Shown here one piece after another: positions 47,421 to 56,437 of a DNA stretch of 64,000 nucleotides; position 1 is the stretch's first letter; each line of letters opens with the position of its first letter. The translations under genes and the position numbers were made by a program. The notes below the pieces were generated by a model, which was not told where the DNA came from, made no database searches, and saw only the letters and a program-made list of their open reading frames with translations. The DNA is from Arthrobacter jiangjiafuii (GTDB taxonomy: Bacteria > Actinomycetota > Actinomycetes > Actinomycetales > Micrococcaceae). Location: assembly GCF_018622995.1 (NCBI RefSeq), contig NZ_CP076022.1, positions 2,666,001 through 2,730,000 of the forward strand, read 5' to 3'.

Positions 47421-48106
47421 ACCGCGCATTCGCAGTAGCCCGGATGCAGCTGCTCAACAAGTGGATCTATTTGTGGATCCCGGCAATCATCCTCGTTTCC
47501 TCCACCCTGATTGCCCTGGCCATCATCGCCGTCATTCCGGACAGCGGTGCACCCAACCTGGCTTTCTCCGGCCAGGCGGTCATGTGGTATTTCCTCGGGA
47601 TGGGGGTGCAGGCGCTGACCCTCACGTTCCCGTTTTCCCAGGCGATGAGCGTGAGCCGGCGTTCCTTTTATTTCGGCACGCTTGGCCTCTTCGCGGTAAT
47701 GGCCTTCGGGCTCGGCGTCCTCTACTGGCTGCTGGGCATCGTGGAGGAAGCCACCAACGGATGGGGCATCCAGGCCCATATTTTCGCCCTTCCCTGGATC
47801 GCTGAGGCAGCCTGGTACACGCAGATCCTGCTGTACTTCGCCCTCACGACCCTGCTGTTCATGGCCGGCTTCTGGTTCGCCACGGTCTACAAGCGGTGGC
47901 GTTCCACCGGCCTGACGATCGCCTTTATCGGCCTCGCGCTGATTCTGCTGGGAGCGGTCGCAGCAGCCACCTGGACCGAATCGTGGGCAGCTGTTGGGGC
48001 ATGGTTTGTCCAGCTGACCCCGCTCGTCCTGACCGGCTGGCTCCTGCTGGCAGGCGTGGTGTTGGCTGCCGGATCCTACGGGACGCTGCGCCGGGCCACT
48101 CCTTAG
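47417..48106 (+). CDS. ABC transporter permease
   Basis: A 229-residue protein with about six membrane segments (for example WIPAIILVSSTLIALAIIAV, then TLGLFAVMAFGLGVLYWLLG, then LVLTGWLLLAGVVLAAG), the size and pattern of ABC-2-like permeases paired with YtrB ATPases. It is the last gene of the GntR operon, followed by a very strong terminator. Confidence 0.85.
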   Translation: MNRAFAVARMQLLNKWIYLWIPAIILVSSTLIALAIIAVIPDSGAPNLAFSGQAVMWYFLGMGVQALTLTFPFSQAMSVSRRSFYFGTLGLFAVMAFGLGVLYWLLGIVEEATNGWGIQAHIFALPWIAEAAWYTQILLYFALTTLLFMAGFWFATVYKRWRSTGLTIAFIGLALILLGAVAAATWTESWAAVGAWFVQLTPLVLTGWLLLAGVVLAAGSYGTLRRATP

Positions 48107-48115
48107 TCCGAATGG

Positions 48116-48159
48116 AAAAGGGTGCCGCCGTCCCAGCCGGGACGGCGGCACCCTTTTTT
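48116..48159. terminator. Strong bidirectional intrinsic terminator
   Basis: A perfect 19-bp stem (48116-48134 with 48139-48157) around the tetraloop AGCC, with six Ts on the plus strand and four As, thus Ts, on the other. It lies between the convergent ABC permease and helicase-nuclease genes. Confidence 0.95.
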
Positions 48160-48165
48160 CAACCG

Positions 48166-51100
48166 CTAGGATGCAGAGTTCGCCGCCCGGATGATGTCCT
48201 CGAGCTCTGCCTCGCCCAGGAGGTTGAACGGGCGGATCAGCTTGTCTGCGGCGACGTAGTAGAACGCCGCGTTGACCTTCTCCAGCGGCACCTGCTTGAG
48301 CCGCGCCCAGGCCAGGCGGTACACCGCCAGCTGCACGGAGCGGACCTCCAGCTTTTCCTTTGACGGGGGTGCGCCGGTTTTCCAGTCGATCAGGTCCCAG
48401 GTTCCGTCCGCATCCTGGAAGACGGCGTCAATCCGGCCGCGGACCACCACGGCGTCCACGCGGGTCTCCACCGGCACCTCGATATAGGCGGGCGTGCGCT
48501 GGGCCCAGGGGGACGATTCGAACGTGGCGATCATGTCGTCGAGCTGGTACGCCTCGTCCACATACGCGTCTGCGGCTCCGGGGTGTTCGTCAATGTCCAG
48601 CATCCCGGCGGTACCGAAGAACTCCTCCACCCAGGCGTGGAAGGCGGTGCCCTTGCGCGCCGCCATTCCGGGTTCCCGCGGTACGGGGCGACGCAGCTGG
48701 CGGGTGACCTCGTCGGGATCGTCCTTCAAATCCACCAGCAAGGAGGCGGAGATGTGAGCGGGCAGCTCCACCTCCACTACCTCGTTCGGCGGGCGGTGCC
48801 GGGCCAGGACCAGTTCCACTTCCCGCGCCCACCGGGTGGGTTCGAACACGCTCGGAGAGGACTCGTGCGGGGGTTCTTCCGACAGTCCGTCCATCCCGTC
48901 CAGGATGTCGATTTCCGCCTGGCCCACGCGCCCGGCCTGCCGGGCGGCCGCCTGAAGCACGGCTGACGCTGCGCCTTCCATCGCTGCGCGCCGCCCGCCC
49001 AGCGGGTCGATCGGCCAGCTTTGCCGCCGCACGTCCGCGTTGGCCGGGTTGGCGTCCCCTTCATCCTCCGGCTGTACCCAGGACAACAGGGTGAAACCGG
49101 GCGCCCCAGCCTCCCCCAGGTCGTACAGGTCCTGCAGATAGGGGGAAACCGCCGTCGGCTTGGACCGCCCGCCGCCCCACACGCTTGAGGTGCAGATGAG
49201 GACAAACTTCGCGCGGGTGAAAGCCACATAGGCCAGCCGGCGCTCTTCGCGTTCGGCATGGCCCCGGGCATCTTCGCTGAAGAGCTTTTCACTCTGCACC
49301 CAGCTTTTCTGGTCCTCCTGTTCCCAGTCCCACTGCGGCAGGTCCGGGGCGTCTCCGCGCAGCGGCCACGGAATGGATCCCTCGCCGCTGCTCCAGCGGG
49401 AGTCGCGGTCGTTCGGGAACTGCCCCTTGTTCAGCCCCGGGACCACCACCACATCCCATTCCAGGCCCTTGGAGGCGTGCACGGTCAGCAGCTGCACCGC
49501 CTCGCGGCTTGCTTCGAGCTGGGTGACGGGCAACCCGTTTTCTTCGTCGTTGGCGGCTTCCAGCCAGGCCAGGAAGGCAGTGAGGTCCACCCGTTCGCTG
49601 GAGGAGCTGAAGCTGGCTGCCGCGTCGAGGAAGGCGTCCAGGTTCCGCCGGGATTCATGGATCGTGATGCCGGGCTTGGCAGCCACTTCGATGTCCAGCA
49701 GGATGCGCCGCTCCACTTCCCCGATCAGGGTGGTGAGGTCTTCACCGACGTAGCCGCGCAGGTCCCGCAGCTCATCGCGCAGCAGCTGCAGCCGGCGCAG
49801 GCCCTCTGCCGAGATCGACCGGCCCGCCCCGGACACCCAGTCCGGCCGCGGCAGCGAGTCAACGGCTTCCACCAGGGAACCGGCCTCCACCAGGTCCGCT
49901 TCCACTACGGTTTCGGTGCCGGCCAGCTCGTCTGGACGGTGCACGTCGGAGGCATCGGCCACGGAGACGGCCCGTTCGCGGACACTCGCCAGATGGCGCG
50001 ACCAATCGGCCAGGGCCATCAGGTCCGCCGGTCCGATGCGCCAGCGGGCTCCGGCCAGGATCCGGAGCATGGAATCGGACCGGCCCGGGTCGCCGAGCAC
50101 CCGCAGCACCGCCAGGACGTCGACCACTTCGGGGGTGGAGAGCAGACCGCCCAGGCCGACAATCTGCACCGGAATCCCGCGTGCCTCCAGGGCTTCACGG
50201 ATCGGGCCGAACTGTTTGCGGCCACGGCACAGCACCGCCACGGTGGGGTGCAGACGGTTCCCGGCGTCGTCGGTCTCAAACCAGCGGTTGCGGTGTGCGA
50301 GCACCTGCTCGGCCACGGCGTCGGCCTCGCCCAGGATGGCCGGGCGATCACCGGCCGCGGCAACCGAGACATCCGCCAGGTAGCGGCCCAGATACACCTC
50401 GCCCACGGGGGCCTTGGGTTTGGCCTCCAGTTCGGGCACATGCGGCAGCCGCTGGTGGGTCAGCCAGGGCGCGGTCTTGTTCAGCGGGGCTGACACCGCG
50501 TTGGCGGTGGCCAGGATGGCGGTGGAGTTGCGCCAGGCCACGGAGAGGTTGGCGACCGGTGCCAGGGCGCGGGTGCCGTCCGGCAGGAAGAGCGGAAACT
50601 GGTCCCGGAAGGTCCCGAGCTGGCCGGCAGAGGCGCCGCGGAACCCGTAAATGGACTGGTGCGGATCCCCCACTGCGGTGACGGCGCGGCCGTCTCCGAA
50701 CAGCTGCGAGAACAGGACCATTTGGGCGTGGGAGGTGTCCTGGAATTCATCCAGCAGCACCACCTTGTACTTGGCCCGCTCCATCTCCACGGCCTCGGGG
50801 ATGGTGGCAGCGATCCGGGCCGCCAGTTCCACCAGGTCACCGAAGTCCAGCTGCCGGCGTTCGGCTTTCGCGCGGCGGTACGCGTCAACCAGTTCGGTTA
50901 CGGAAATCCGGGTCCGCAGCCTGTCAATCAGCTTCTGCACTGCCGCCGGTGCCGCCTTGGGCTTGCCCGCCAGATACGGGAGGGCGGCGACGGCGTCGAG
51001 GTGGGCATCCAGGTGTTCCCGGACCTCGGCCGGGCTGCGCAGGTGCTCGGCGCATTCGCCGGCCATCTGCAGGACGCCGTTGACCAGGGTCGACTTGGCT

Positions 51101-51681
51101 GAGGTGAAGTGCTCGAAGTCCCCCGAATACGCCTCGACGACTTCGGTGGCCAGCTGCCAGGACTGGGCCCCGCCCAGCATGACTGAATCGCGTTCCACCC
51201 CCAGGCGCAGCCCGTAGTCGTTCACAATGCCGTTGGCGTAGGAGTGGTACGTGGAAACGGTTGGATCCAGCCGGGCATCGGTGCCGTCGGCGGCATCGGT
51301 TCCCGGCGGCACCAGTGACGGGTCGGCGGTGCCGGATGCCTGGACGCGGTAGAGCAGGTCCAGCCGCTGCCGGATGCGGCTGTCCAATTCGCCGGCGGCC
51401 TTGCGGGTGAAGGTCACTCCCAGGATCTGCTCCGGGCGCACCAGCTCGTTGGCAACCAGCCACACCACCCGGTCCGCCATGGTCTTGGTCTTTCCGGACC
51501 CGGCGCCTGCGATGACCAGCAGCGGTTCCAGGGGTGCCTCGATGATGCCGATCTGATCATCGGTGGGGTACTGCACCGGGTGCGCCGGGTCGGTGTGCAG
51601 CAGTTCAGCCAGCTCCCGTGCCGAGTACCGGGGCGCGCCGGGGGTTTCGGCCGGCGGCATTTCGGTCAGGGAGGCACTCAT
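48166..51681 (-). CDS. adnB: AdnB-type helicase-nuclease subunit
   Basis: AdnAB is the actinobacterial end-resection motor-nuclease that processes double-strand breaks. The 1171-residue protein has a UvrD-like motor: Walker A AGAGSGKT at 58-65, LLDEFQDTSHAQM, QSIYGFRGA, HASKGLEWDVVVVPG and YVAFTRAKFVLI. A RecB-type nuclease follows, with the catalytic Asp in GRIDAVF and DWKTG. The ATG at 51681 overlaps the adnA stop (ATGA); a start 9 codons upstream lies inside adnA. In the mycobacterial enzyme the B motor is the main translocase. Confidence 0.93.
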   Translation of the reverse strand: MSASLTEMPPAETPGAPRYSARELAELLHTDPAHPVQYPTDDQIGIIEAPLEPLLVIAGAGSGKTKTMADRVVWLVANELVRPEQILGVTFTRKAAGELDSRIRQRLDLLYRVQASGTADPSLVPPGTDAADGTDARLDPTVSTYHSYANGIVNDYGLRLGVERDSVMLGGAQSWQLATEVVEAYSGDFEHFTSAKSTLVNGVLQMAGECAEHLRSPAEVREHLDAHLDAVAALPYLAGKPKAAPAAVQKLIDRLRTRISVTELVDAYRRAKAERRQLDFGDLVELAARIAATIPEAVEMERAKYKVVLLDEFQDTSHAQMVLFSQLFGDGRAVTAVGDPHQSIYGFRGASAGQLGTFRDQFPLFLPDGTRALAPVANLSVAWRNSTAILATANAVSAPLNKTAPWLTHQRLPHVPELEAKPKAPVGEVYLGRYLADVSVAAAGDRPAILGEADAVAEQVLAHRNRWFETDDAGNRLHPTVAVLCRGRKQFGPIREALEARGIPVQIVGLGGLLSTPEVVDVLAVLRVLGDPGRSDSMLRILAGARWRIGPADLMALADWSRHLASVRERAVSVADASDVHRPDELAGTETVVEADLVEAGSLVEAVDSLPRPDWVSGAGRSISAEGLRRLQLLRDELRDLRGYVGEDLTTLIGEVERRILLDIEVAAKPGITIHESRRNLDAFLDAAASFSSSSERVDLTAFLAWLEAANDEENGLPVTQLEASREAVQLLTVHASKGLEWDVVVVPGLNKGQFPNDRDSRWSSGEGSIPWPLRGDAPDLPQWDWEQEDQKSWVQSEKLFSEDARGHAEREERRLAYVAFTRAKFVLICTSSVWGGGRSKPTAVSPYLQDLYDLGEAGAPGFTLLSWVQPEDEGDANPANADVRRQSWPIDPLGGRRAAMEGAASAVLQAAARQAGRVGQAEIDILDGMDGLSEEPPHESSPSVFEPTRWAREVELVLARHRPPNEVVEVELPAHISASLLVDLKDDPDEVTRQLRRPVPREPGMAARKGTAFHAWVEEFFGTAGMLDIDEHPGAADAYVDEAYQLDDMIATFESSPWAQRTPAYIEVPVETRVDAVVVRGRIDAVFQDADGTWDLIDWKTGAPPSKEKLEVRSVQLAVYRLAWARLKQVPLEKVNAAFYYVAADKLIRPFNLLGEAELEDIIRAANSAS

Positions 51682-54600
51682 TCGGTGACCTGCTTTCCTT
51701 CGGGACACAGCGGGCAGATTTCGGGCAAACGGCAGCCGTGGCCGCCAAATCCGCTGCGGGTGGGGTCGTGGACGGTTTCGAAGCTGGCATCGGACATCAG
51801 TGCTGCCGCCTGGCGGACCATGTCGCGGGCACTGGTGTCCTCCGGCTCCAGGGGCGGCTGCTGCTGCACGGCAACACCCTTGCTGGTGGTACCGAGCTGG
51901 ACCAGGGCGGCTCCGCCCGGCAGCAACGGCGCGGCCGCCGGTTCATCGGCTTCGTCCGGTTTGGCGCGGTTCACGGCGCCTTCGCGGATGGCCTCCTGGT
52001 AGGCGGCCAGCTGCGGATGGGACTGAAGGTCTTCGCCCTTGGGCGCGGATTTACCGGTTTTGAGGTCAACGATGAACAGCCGCCCCTCGGCGTCGATCTC
52101 CAGCCGGTCGATCTGGCCGCGCAGCAGCGCAGTGCGTTCCACGCCCCTGACCTCCACGGGAACCTCGGCTGCGAAATCACGTTCCACGTCCACAAGGGAC
52201 CGTCCGTCCCGGCGCATGGCGAGCACGTACTCGGCGAGTTTGCGCACCATGGTCTCGGCCCGCTTGAAGTCCACCTTGCCTTCCCAGTTGTCCTTCATGC
52301 CCAGTGCGGGCCAGCGCCGTTGCAGCTCCTGGACGTATTCGCCGCCCGAGGCATCGGGCAGGTCCTGGGCGATCTGGTGTACCAGCGTGCCCAGGGACCG
52401 CGCGAAGTCCGTGGCCTGCTCGCCGCCGGCAGCGGAGACGAACCAGCTCAGCGGCGACTTGAGCACGGCGTCGACTTTGGACGGGGAGACCGGAATGGGC
52501 GTCGAATCGGGGATCACCGGCGCGGTGGTGGACAGCTCGGCCAGCCCCCACCAGTCCGACGGCGCCGCGCCGGGCACCCGGACCGGATGGTTGAGCATGG
52601 TGCCCAGGTGATGGACCGCTTCCCTGGCCAGCTCCGGCTTGTCGGCTGCCTGCTGCGTGTAGGCGCGCAGTTCCGCCACCAGGGAGCGCAGCGTCAGCGG
52701 GCGCAGCACCTCGGTGCGCTCCCGCTTCACCGCGTGCGGCGGCAACGGTTCCACCAGGTCCAGGAACGCGGAGGGCTGCTCGTCGTCGGAGGACACGGCC
52801 GTGCAGATCAGCGTCTCCTTGGCCCGTGACACGGCCGTGGAGAAGCTGCGCAGTTCATCGTGCCGGATGGCGTGCATCAGCGTTTGCGGGCTGCGGTGTT
52901 TGGCGAAGCCGTCGCCGTGCTCGATGGCGGCCACCAGGTCTCCGCTGCCCAGCAGTTCCCCACGCAGGCGCAGGTTGGGCCACACGCCCTCCTGCACCCC
53001 GGCGACGATGACCATGGGCCATTCCCGCCCGGCGGCGCTGGCCGGCGTGAGCAGTTCCACGGCGTCGCGGCGCTGGGCACGGGCTGCCAGGGTATCCATC
53101 GGCAGTTCCGAGCTGGTCAGGTAGTCCAGGAACTGGGCGGGGGTGGAGCCGGGCAGCTGGTCGACATAGCGTTCAGCGGTCTGGAACAAGGCCATGATGG
53201 CGTCCAGGTCGCGGTCCGCGCGGGCTCCGGCGGGTCCCCCGGACAGGGCCGTCTCGGCCCACTTCTTGGACCATCCGGATGCCGACCAGAGTGCCCAGAG
53301 CACCGTTTCGGCAGTGGCTCCGGGTTGTTCCGCCGCCGCCCGCCCGGCCCGCAGCATCGCCGCGGTGCGCTGCGCCGAGCGGGCCTCCCAGGACAGGCCT
53401 GCGAGCGCCAGGCCGCTTTGGGACAGCGGGTCCAGCAGAGCTTCCACCAGCAGGGCGTCGCTGGTGCGTCCGCCTCCGCCGCGCAGCTCCTCCCGGCGCA
53501 GTGACTGGCGCAGCCGGCGCAGTTCAATGGAGCTGGCGCCGCCGATCCGGGAGGTCAGCAGCGACACGGCTGCCTCCGGTGTGAGCAGCTGCGGATCGAG
53601 CACGATGGCGAAGGCCTCCAGCAGCGGCCGCACGGCTGCTTCGTCCCGCACCGCCTTTTCCGCGACGGGGACCTTCACATCGATGCCCTGGCCGCTGAGG
53701 AAGCGCTGGATCCGGGCGAGCTGGCCGCCGGTGCGTACGATCACTGCCATGTCCTCCAGCGGCCGCCCGTCCAGCAGCTGCGCTTCGAGGATCCGCTGGG
53801 CGATGTAGCGCAGCTCGTGCATGGGTGAGTCCACCACATGGGCCTCGGCGCGGCCGGCGGTTCCGTCCGGAACGGCGACGACGGCGCCCTCGCCGGCTGG
53901 CTCCACGGCGGGCTCCCCGGCTGGCTCCCCGGCGGCTGCCGGGAGGACCGCCGCACGGTAGCGGGGAAGCTGGCCCACCACGGAGATCCGCGACGCGGTC
54001 CGGAGCCATGCGGTGGCGATGGACCCGGTGAGCCGGTGCGGACCGGAGAGCACGAAAGTCTGCAGCTGGTCCCCCAAGGTGTCGCCCAGCTTGCCCAGCA
54101 GATCGGGTCGGGCTCCGCGGAACCCCTGGACGACGGTGTCGGGGCAGGCAGTGACCAGGGTGTCCCGTCCGCGGGCGAGCAGCCCGAGCAGGGCGTGGAT
54201 GGCCGGGTTGGCTTCCTGCAGGTCATCGACCAGGATCAACTGCAGCCTGGCCTGCTCGGCAGCCAGGAACTCCGGGTCTGATTCCAGGATCTGCAGGGCG
54301 GTGGTGATGATCCCGGCCGGGTCGAACGCTTCGGGCATCCGGATGTCCAGGACATCGCGGTACTCGGCGTACAGGGCCCCGGCGGCAATCCAGTCCGGGC
54401 GGTTGTGCCGGCGTCCCAGATCGGCGACCTGCTCCGCCGGTATCCCGTATTCGATGATGCGGTCAAAGAGCTGGCGGATCTCCTGCCGGAAACCGCGGGT
54501 GGGCAGCGCCAGGTCCAGGGACTCGGGCCACGGCAGGGCAGGAACTCCCTGCTGGCCGTGACCCTCAAGCAGTTCCTTGATGATGACGTCCTGCTCGGCG

Positions 54601-54989
54601 CCGGAGAGCAGCTTCGGTGCCCGGGTGATGTACGGCAGCCGGCCCTCCGCCTTGGCCCGCCGGATCAGGTCAAAGGCGTAGGAGGCCCAGGTGCGTGCCG
54701 GAGAGGTGCTGAGGGTTCCCTGCAGGCGGGCGGAGAGGGCATCACGCAGGGAGGCTGCGGCCAGTCGGGTGGGCGCGAGCAGCAGCAGTCCGGCCGGGTC
54801 CAGGCCGCGGCTGATCCGCGCAGCGGCAGCTTCGACCAGCACAGTGGACTTTCCGGTGCCGGGGGCGCCCAGGACCAGCACCGGTCCGCTGCCGGCGGGC
54901 AGGTCCACCACGGCCTGCTGGTCCGGGCTCAGGGCCGGAGCCTCGAGGGAACCGGCCGACGGGGCAACCAGGTGCAGTTTTACGCTCAT
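51678..54989 (-). CDS. adnA: AdnA-type helicase-nuclease subunit
   Basis: The 1103-residue partner subunit has an N-terminal UvrD-like fold with Walker A GAPGTGKS at 41-48 and a region ILVDDLQEANPAI in place of the usual DExxD. The C-terminal nuclease has GQIDRLEID and VDLKTG, and three cysteines near the end (HGCRLPEICPLC). Iron-sulfur nucleases of this type also have an upstream cysteine; the aligned position here seems to be Ser (LKSPLSWF), so a complete cluster is uncertain. It is the first gene of adnA-adnB. Confidence 0.92.
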   Translation of the reverse strand: MSVKLHLVAPSAGSLEAPALSPDQQAVVDLPAGSGPVLVLGAPGTGKSTVLVEAAAARISRGLDPAGLLLLAPTRLAAASLRDALSARLQGTLSTSPARTWASYAFDLIRRAKAEGRLPYITRAPKLLSGAEQDVIIKELLEGHGQQGVPALPWPESLDLALPTRGFRQEIRQLFDRIIEYGIPAEQVADLGRRHNRPDWIAAGALYAEYRDVLDIRMPEAFDPAGIITTALQILESDPEFLAAEQARLQLILVDDLQEANPAIHALLGLLARGRDTLVTACPDTVVQGFRGARPDLLGKLGDTLGDQLQTFVLSGPHRLTGSIATAWLRTASRISVVGQLPRYRAAVLPAAAGEPAGEPAVEPAGEGAVVAVPDGTAGRAEAHVVDSPMHELRYIAQRILEAQLLDGRPLEDMAVIVRTGGQLARIQRFLSGQGIDVKVPVAEKAVRDEAAVRPLLEAFAIVLDPQLLTPEAAVSLLTSRIGGASSIELRRLRQSLRREELRGGGGRTSDALLVEALLDPLSQSGLALAGLSWEARSAQRTAAMLRAGRAAAEQPGATAETVLWALWSASGWSKKWAETALSGGPAGARADRDLDAIMALFQTAERYVDQLPGSTPAQFLDYLTSSELPMDTLAARAQRRDAVELLTPASAAGREWPMVIVAGVQEGVWPNLRLRGELLGSGDLVAAIEHGDGFAKHRSPQTLMHAIRHDELRSFSTAVSRAKETLICTAVSSDDEQPSAFLDLVEPLPPHAVKRERTEVLRPLTLRSLVAELRAYTQQAADKPELAREAVHHLGTMLNHPVRVPGAAPSDWWGLAELSTTAPVIPDSTPIPVSPSKVDAVLKSPLSWFVSAAGGEQATDFARSLGTLVHQIAQDLPDASGGEYVQELQRRWPALGMKDNWEGKVDFKRAETMVRKLAEYVLAMRRDGRSLVDVERDFAAEVPVEVRGVERTALLRGQIDRLEIDAEGRLFIVDLKTGKSAPKGEDLQSHPQLAAYQEAIREGAVNRAKPDEADEPAAAPLLPGGAALVQLGTTSKGVAVQQQPPLEPEDTSARDMVRQAAALMSDASFETVHDPTRSGFGGHGCRLPEICPLCPEGKQVTE

Positions 54990-55001
54990 GCCTCTACTTC
55001 A

Positions 55002-55388
55002 TCACGTCCCGCCGACATTCCCGTTCCGCCGTGCCAGCCGGGCACGGACCCCCTCGATCACGTTCCAGTCCTGCTCCGAGGGGAACCAGCGGGCCGCTCC
55101 GATCCGCACCCGGTAACCACCGCCGTCGTCGTCCGGCTCCCCCGTCAGCGGCGTTCCCTCCGCGCGGTACTCCGCCAGCGCCCGGCCGCCGTGGCCGAGG
55201 GGAGGTTCGCCACCGGCACGGATGACCCGCCACCAGGGCAGGTTCGAGCCGTTGCCTGACAGGACGGCGCCCACCTGCCGGGGACCGCCCTCGTTGAGGA
55301 TTTCCGCGATGTCCCCGTAGGACAGGACACGGCCCGAAGGTATCAGCGCCACCACCGAGCGCACGGCTTCGACATACTCATCGCCCAT
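55002..55388 (-). CDS. Alkyltransferase-like (ATL) protein
   Basis: ATL proteins bind O6-alkylguanine and flag it for nucleotide excision repair but cannot remove the alkyl group. The 128-residue protein has the winged-helix pattern of MGMT (SGRVLSYGDIAEILN) but the active PCHR reads P51-W52-W53-R54, so the acceptor cysteine is replaced by tryptophan, as in known ATLs. It lies 12 nt upstream of adnA on the same strand, so it may be in the same transcript. Confidence 0.9.
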   Translation of the reverse strand: MGDEYVEAVRSVVALIPSGRVLSYGDIAEILNEGGPRQVGAVLSGNGSNLPWWRVIRAGGEPPLGHGGRALAEYRAEGTPLTGEPDDDGGGYRVRIGAARWFPSEQDWNVIEGVRARLARRNGNVGGT

Positions 55389-55462
55389 GCCACCCAGCCT
55401 AATCCTCCGGGCACGGGGGCCGGGAATCTTCGAATGTCGGTGCCCGCCGGTACGTTTATTTC

Positions 55463-56146
55463 ATGAACAGCTGGCATGAACTCCCCCACGCGGCCTTCGA
55501 CCTTGAGACCACAGGCCGGGACCCGCACACCGCACGCATCGTCACCGCCTCCATCATCCTGGTGGACGGCCAGGGGGAGGTCCGCCAGCATCATGAGTGG
55601 CTCGCCGCCGTCGAGGAGGACATCCCGGAGGAAGCCGCAGCCATCCACGGCGTCAGCACCGAACATGCCCGCGCCGCAGGCCGCCCCGCTGCCGAGGTCA
55701 CGGCCGAAATTGCCGGCGTGCTTGGCGGCATGTTTGCCGCCGGCATACCCGTCCTGGCTTTTAACGCCTCCTATGACTTCACGGTCCTGAACCGTGAATG
55801 CGAACGCTTTGGCCTGAACGCCCCGATTCCGTCCCCGGTGATCGACCCCTACATCCTGGACAAGCAGGTGGACAAGTACCGGCGCGGCAAGCGCACGCTG
55901 ACGGCGCTGACCGAGCACTACGGCGTCGGCTTCGAGAACGCCCACACGTCCGCCGCCGATGTGATGGCCACCATCGGGGTTGCCCGTGCCATGGCCGGAA
56001 AGTTCCCCGTGCTGCACGGCGACGCCGGATTCCTGCATCAGGCGCAGATCGGCTGGGCCAGTGCCCAGGCGGCGAGTTTCCAGGACTATCTCCGCCGCAA
56101 GGATCCCGAAGCAGTGGTCGACGGAACCTGGCCCGCCCGCGCCTGA
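55463..56146 (+). CDS. DEDDh 3'-5' exonuclease (DnaQ-like)
   Basis: The 227-residue protein has the DEDDh set: Asp13 and Glu15 in AFDLETTG, Asp in FNASYDFTVL, and HTSAADV with the final His/Asp. It resembles the stand-alone DNA polymerase III epsilon-like exonucleases common in actinobacteria. It diverges from the ATL gene with 74 nt between starts, next to adnAB, consistent with DNA repair. Substrate (DNA or RNA) is not decided by sequence. Confidence 0.85.
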   Translation: MNSWHELPHAAFDLETTGRDPHTARIVTASIILVDGQGEVRQHHEWLAAVEEDIPEEAAAIHGVSTEHARAAGRPAAEVTAEIAGVLGGMFAAGIPVLAFNASYDFTVLNRECERFGLNAPIPSPVIDPYILDKQVDKYRRGKRTLTALTEHYGVGFENAHTSAADVMATIGVARAMAGKFPVLHGDAGFLHQAQIGWASAQAASFQDYLRRKDPEAVVDGTWPARA

Positions 56147-56437
56147 CGAGGGACCGGCATCCACGCCGGACGCCGCCGGAGCGCGGCTTCATGCAGAGTC
56201 CCCAAGTCATGTCCTTGGCCCCGTACATGAGATACTGAGGGCTGTGTCAGGCGCTGATGGCGCCCCAGGCGTTCCGAAGGAGATTCCTTCCAAGGCTCCT
56301 TAAAAGGGACCAAGCGTCTCGTGCCACGCGATTGGCAGACACCCCCAGTTTGGCCCGGCACACTGATCTGCCCAGCACCTCCCCTGTGCCCGGCGACTGC
56401 CCGCTGACCAGCACCGATACGTAGACCACGAGGATCA
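56147..56437 (+). other. Leader/intergenic region upstream of metNIQ
   Basis: A 291-nt gap between the exonuclease stop and metN. It includes a small hairpin GGCGC-TGATG-GCGCC (56250-56264) and a segment with mutually exclusive pairings: GAAGGA/TCCTTC (56276-56290) against AAGGAG (56277-56282)/CTCCTT (56296-56301). I see no SAM-I or SAM-IV riboswitch consensus, T-box or clear promoter. GAGG precedes the metN ATG. Confidence 0.4.

Noticed and set aside
56147-56437. SAM riboswitch upstream of metNIQ
   Set aside because: Expected by function, but I could not find the SAM-I or SAM-IV core sequences; only short hairpins are visible.
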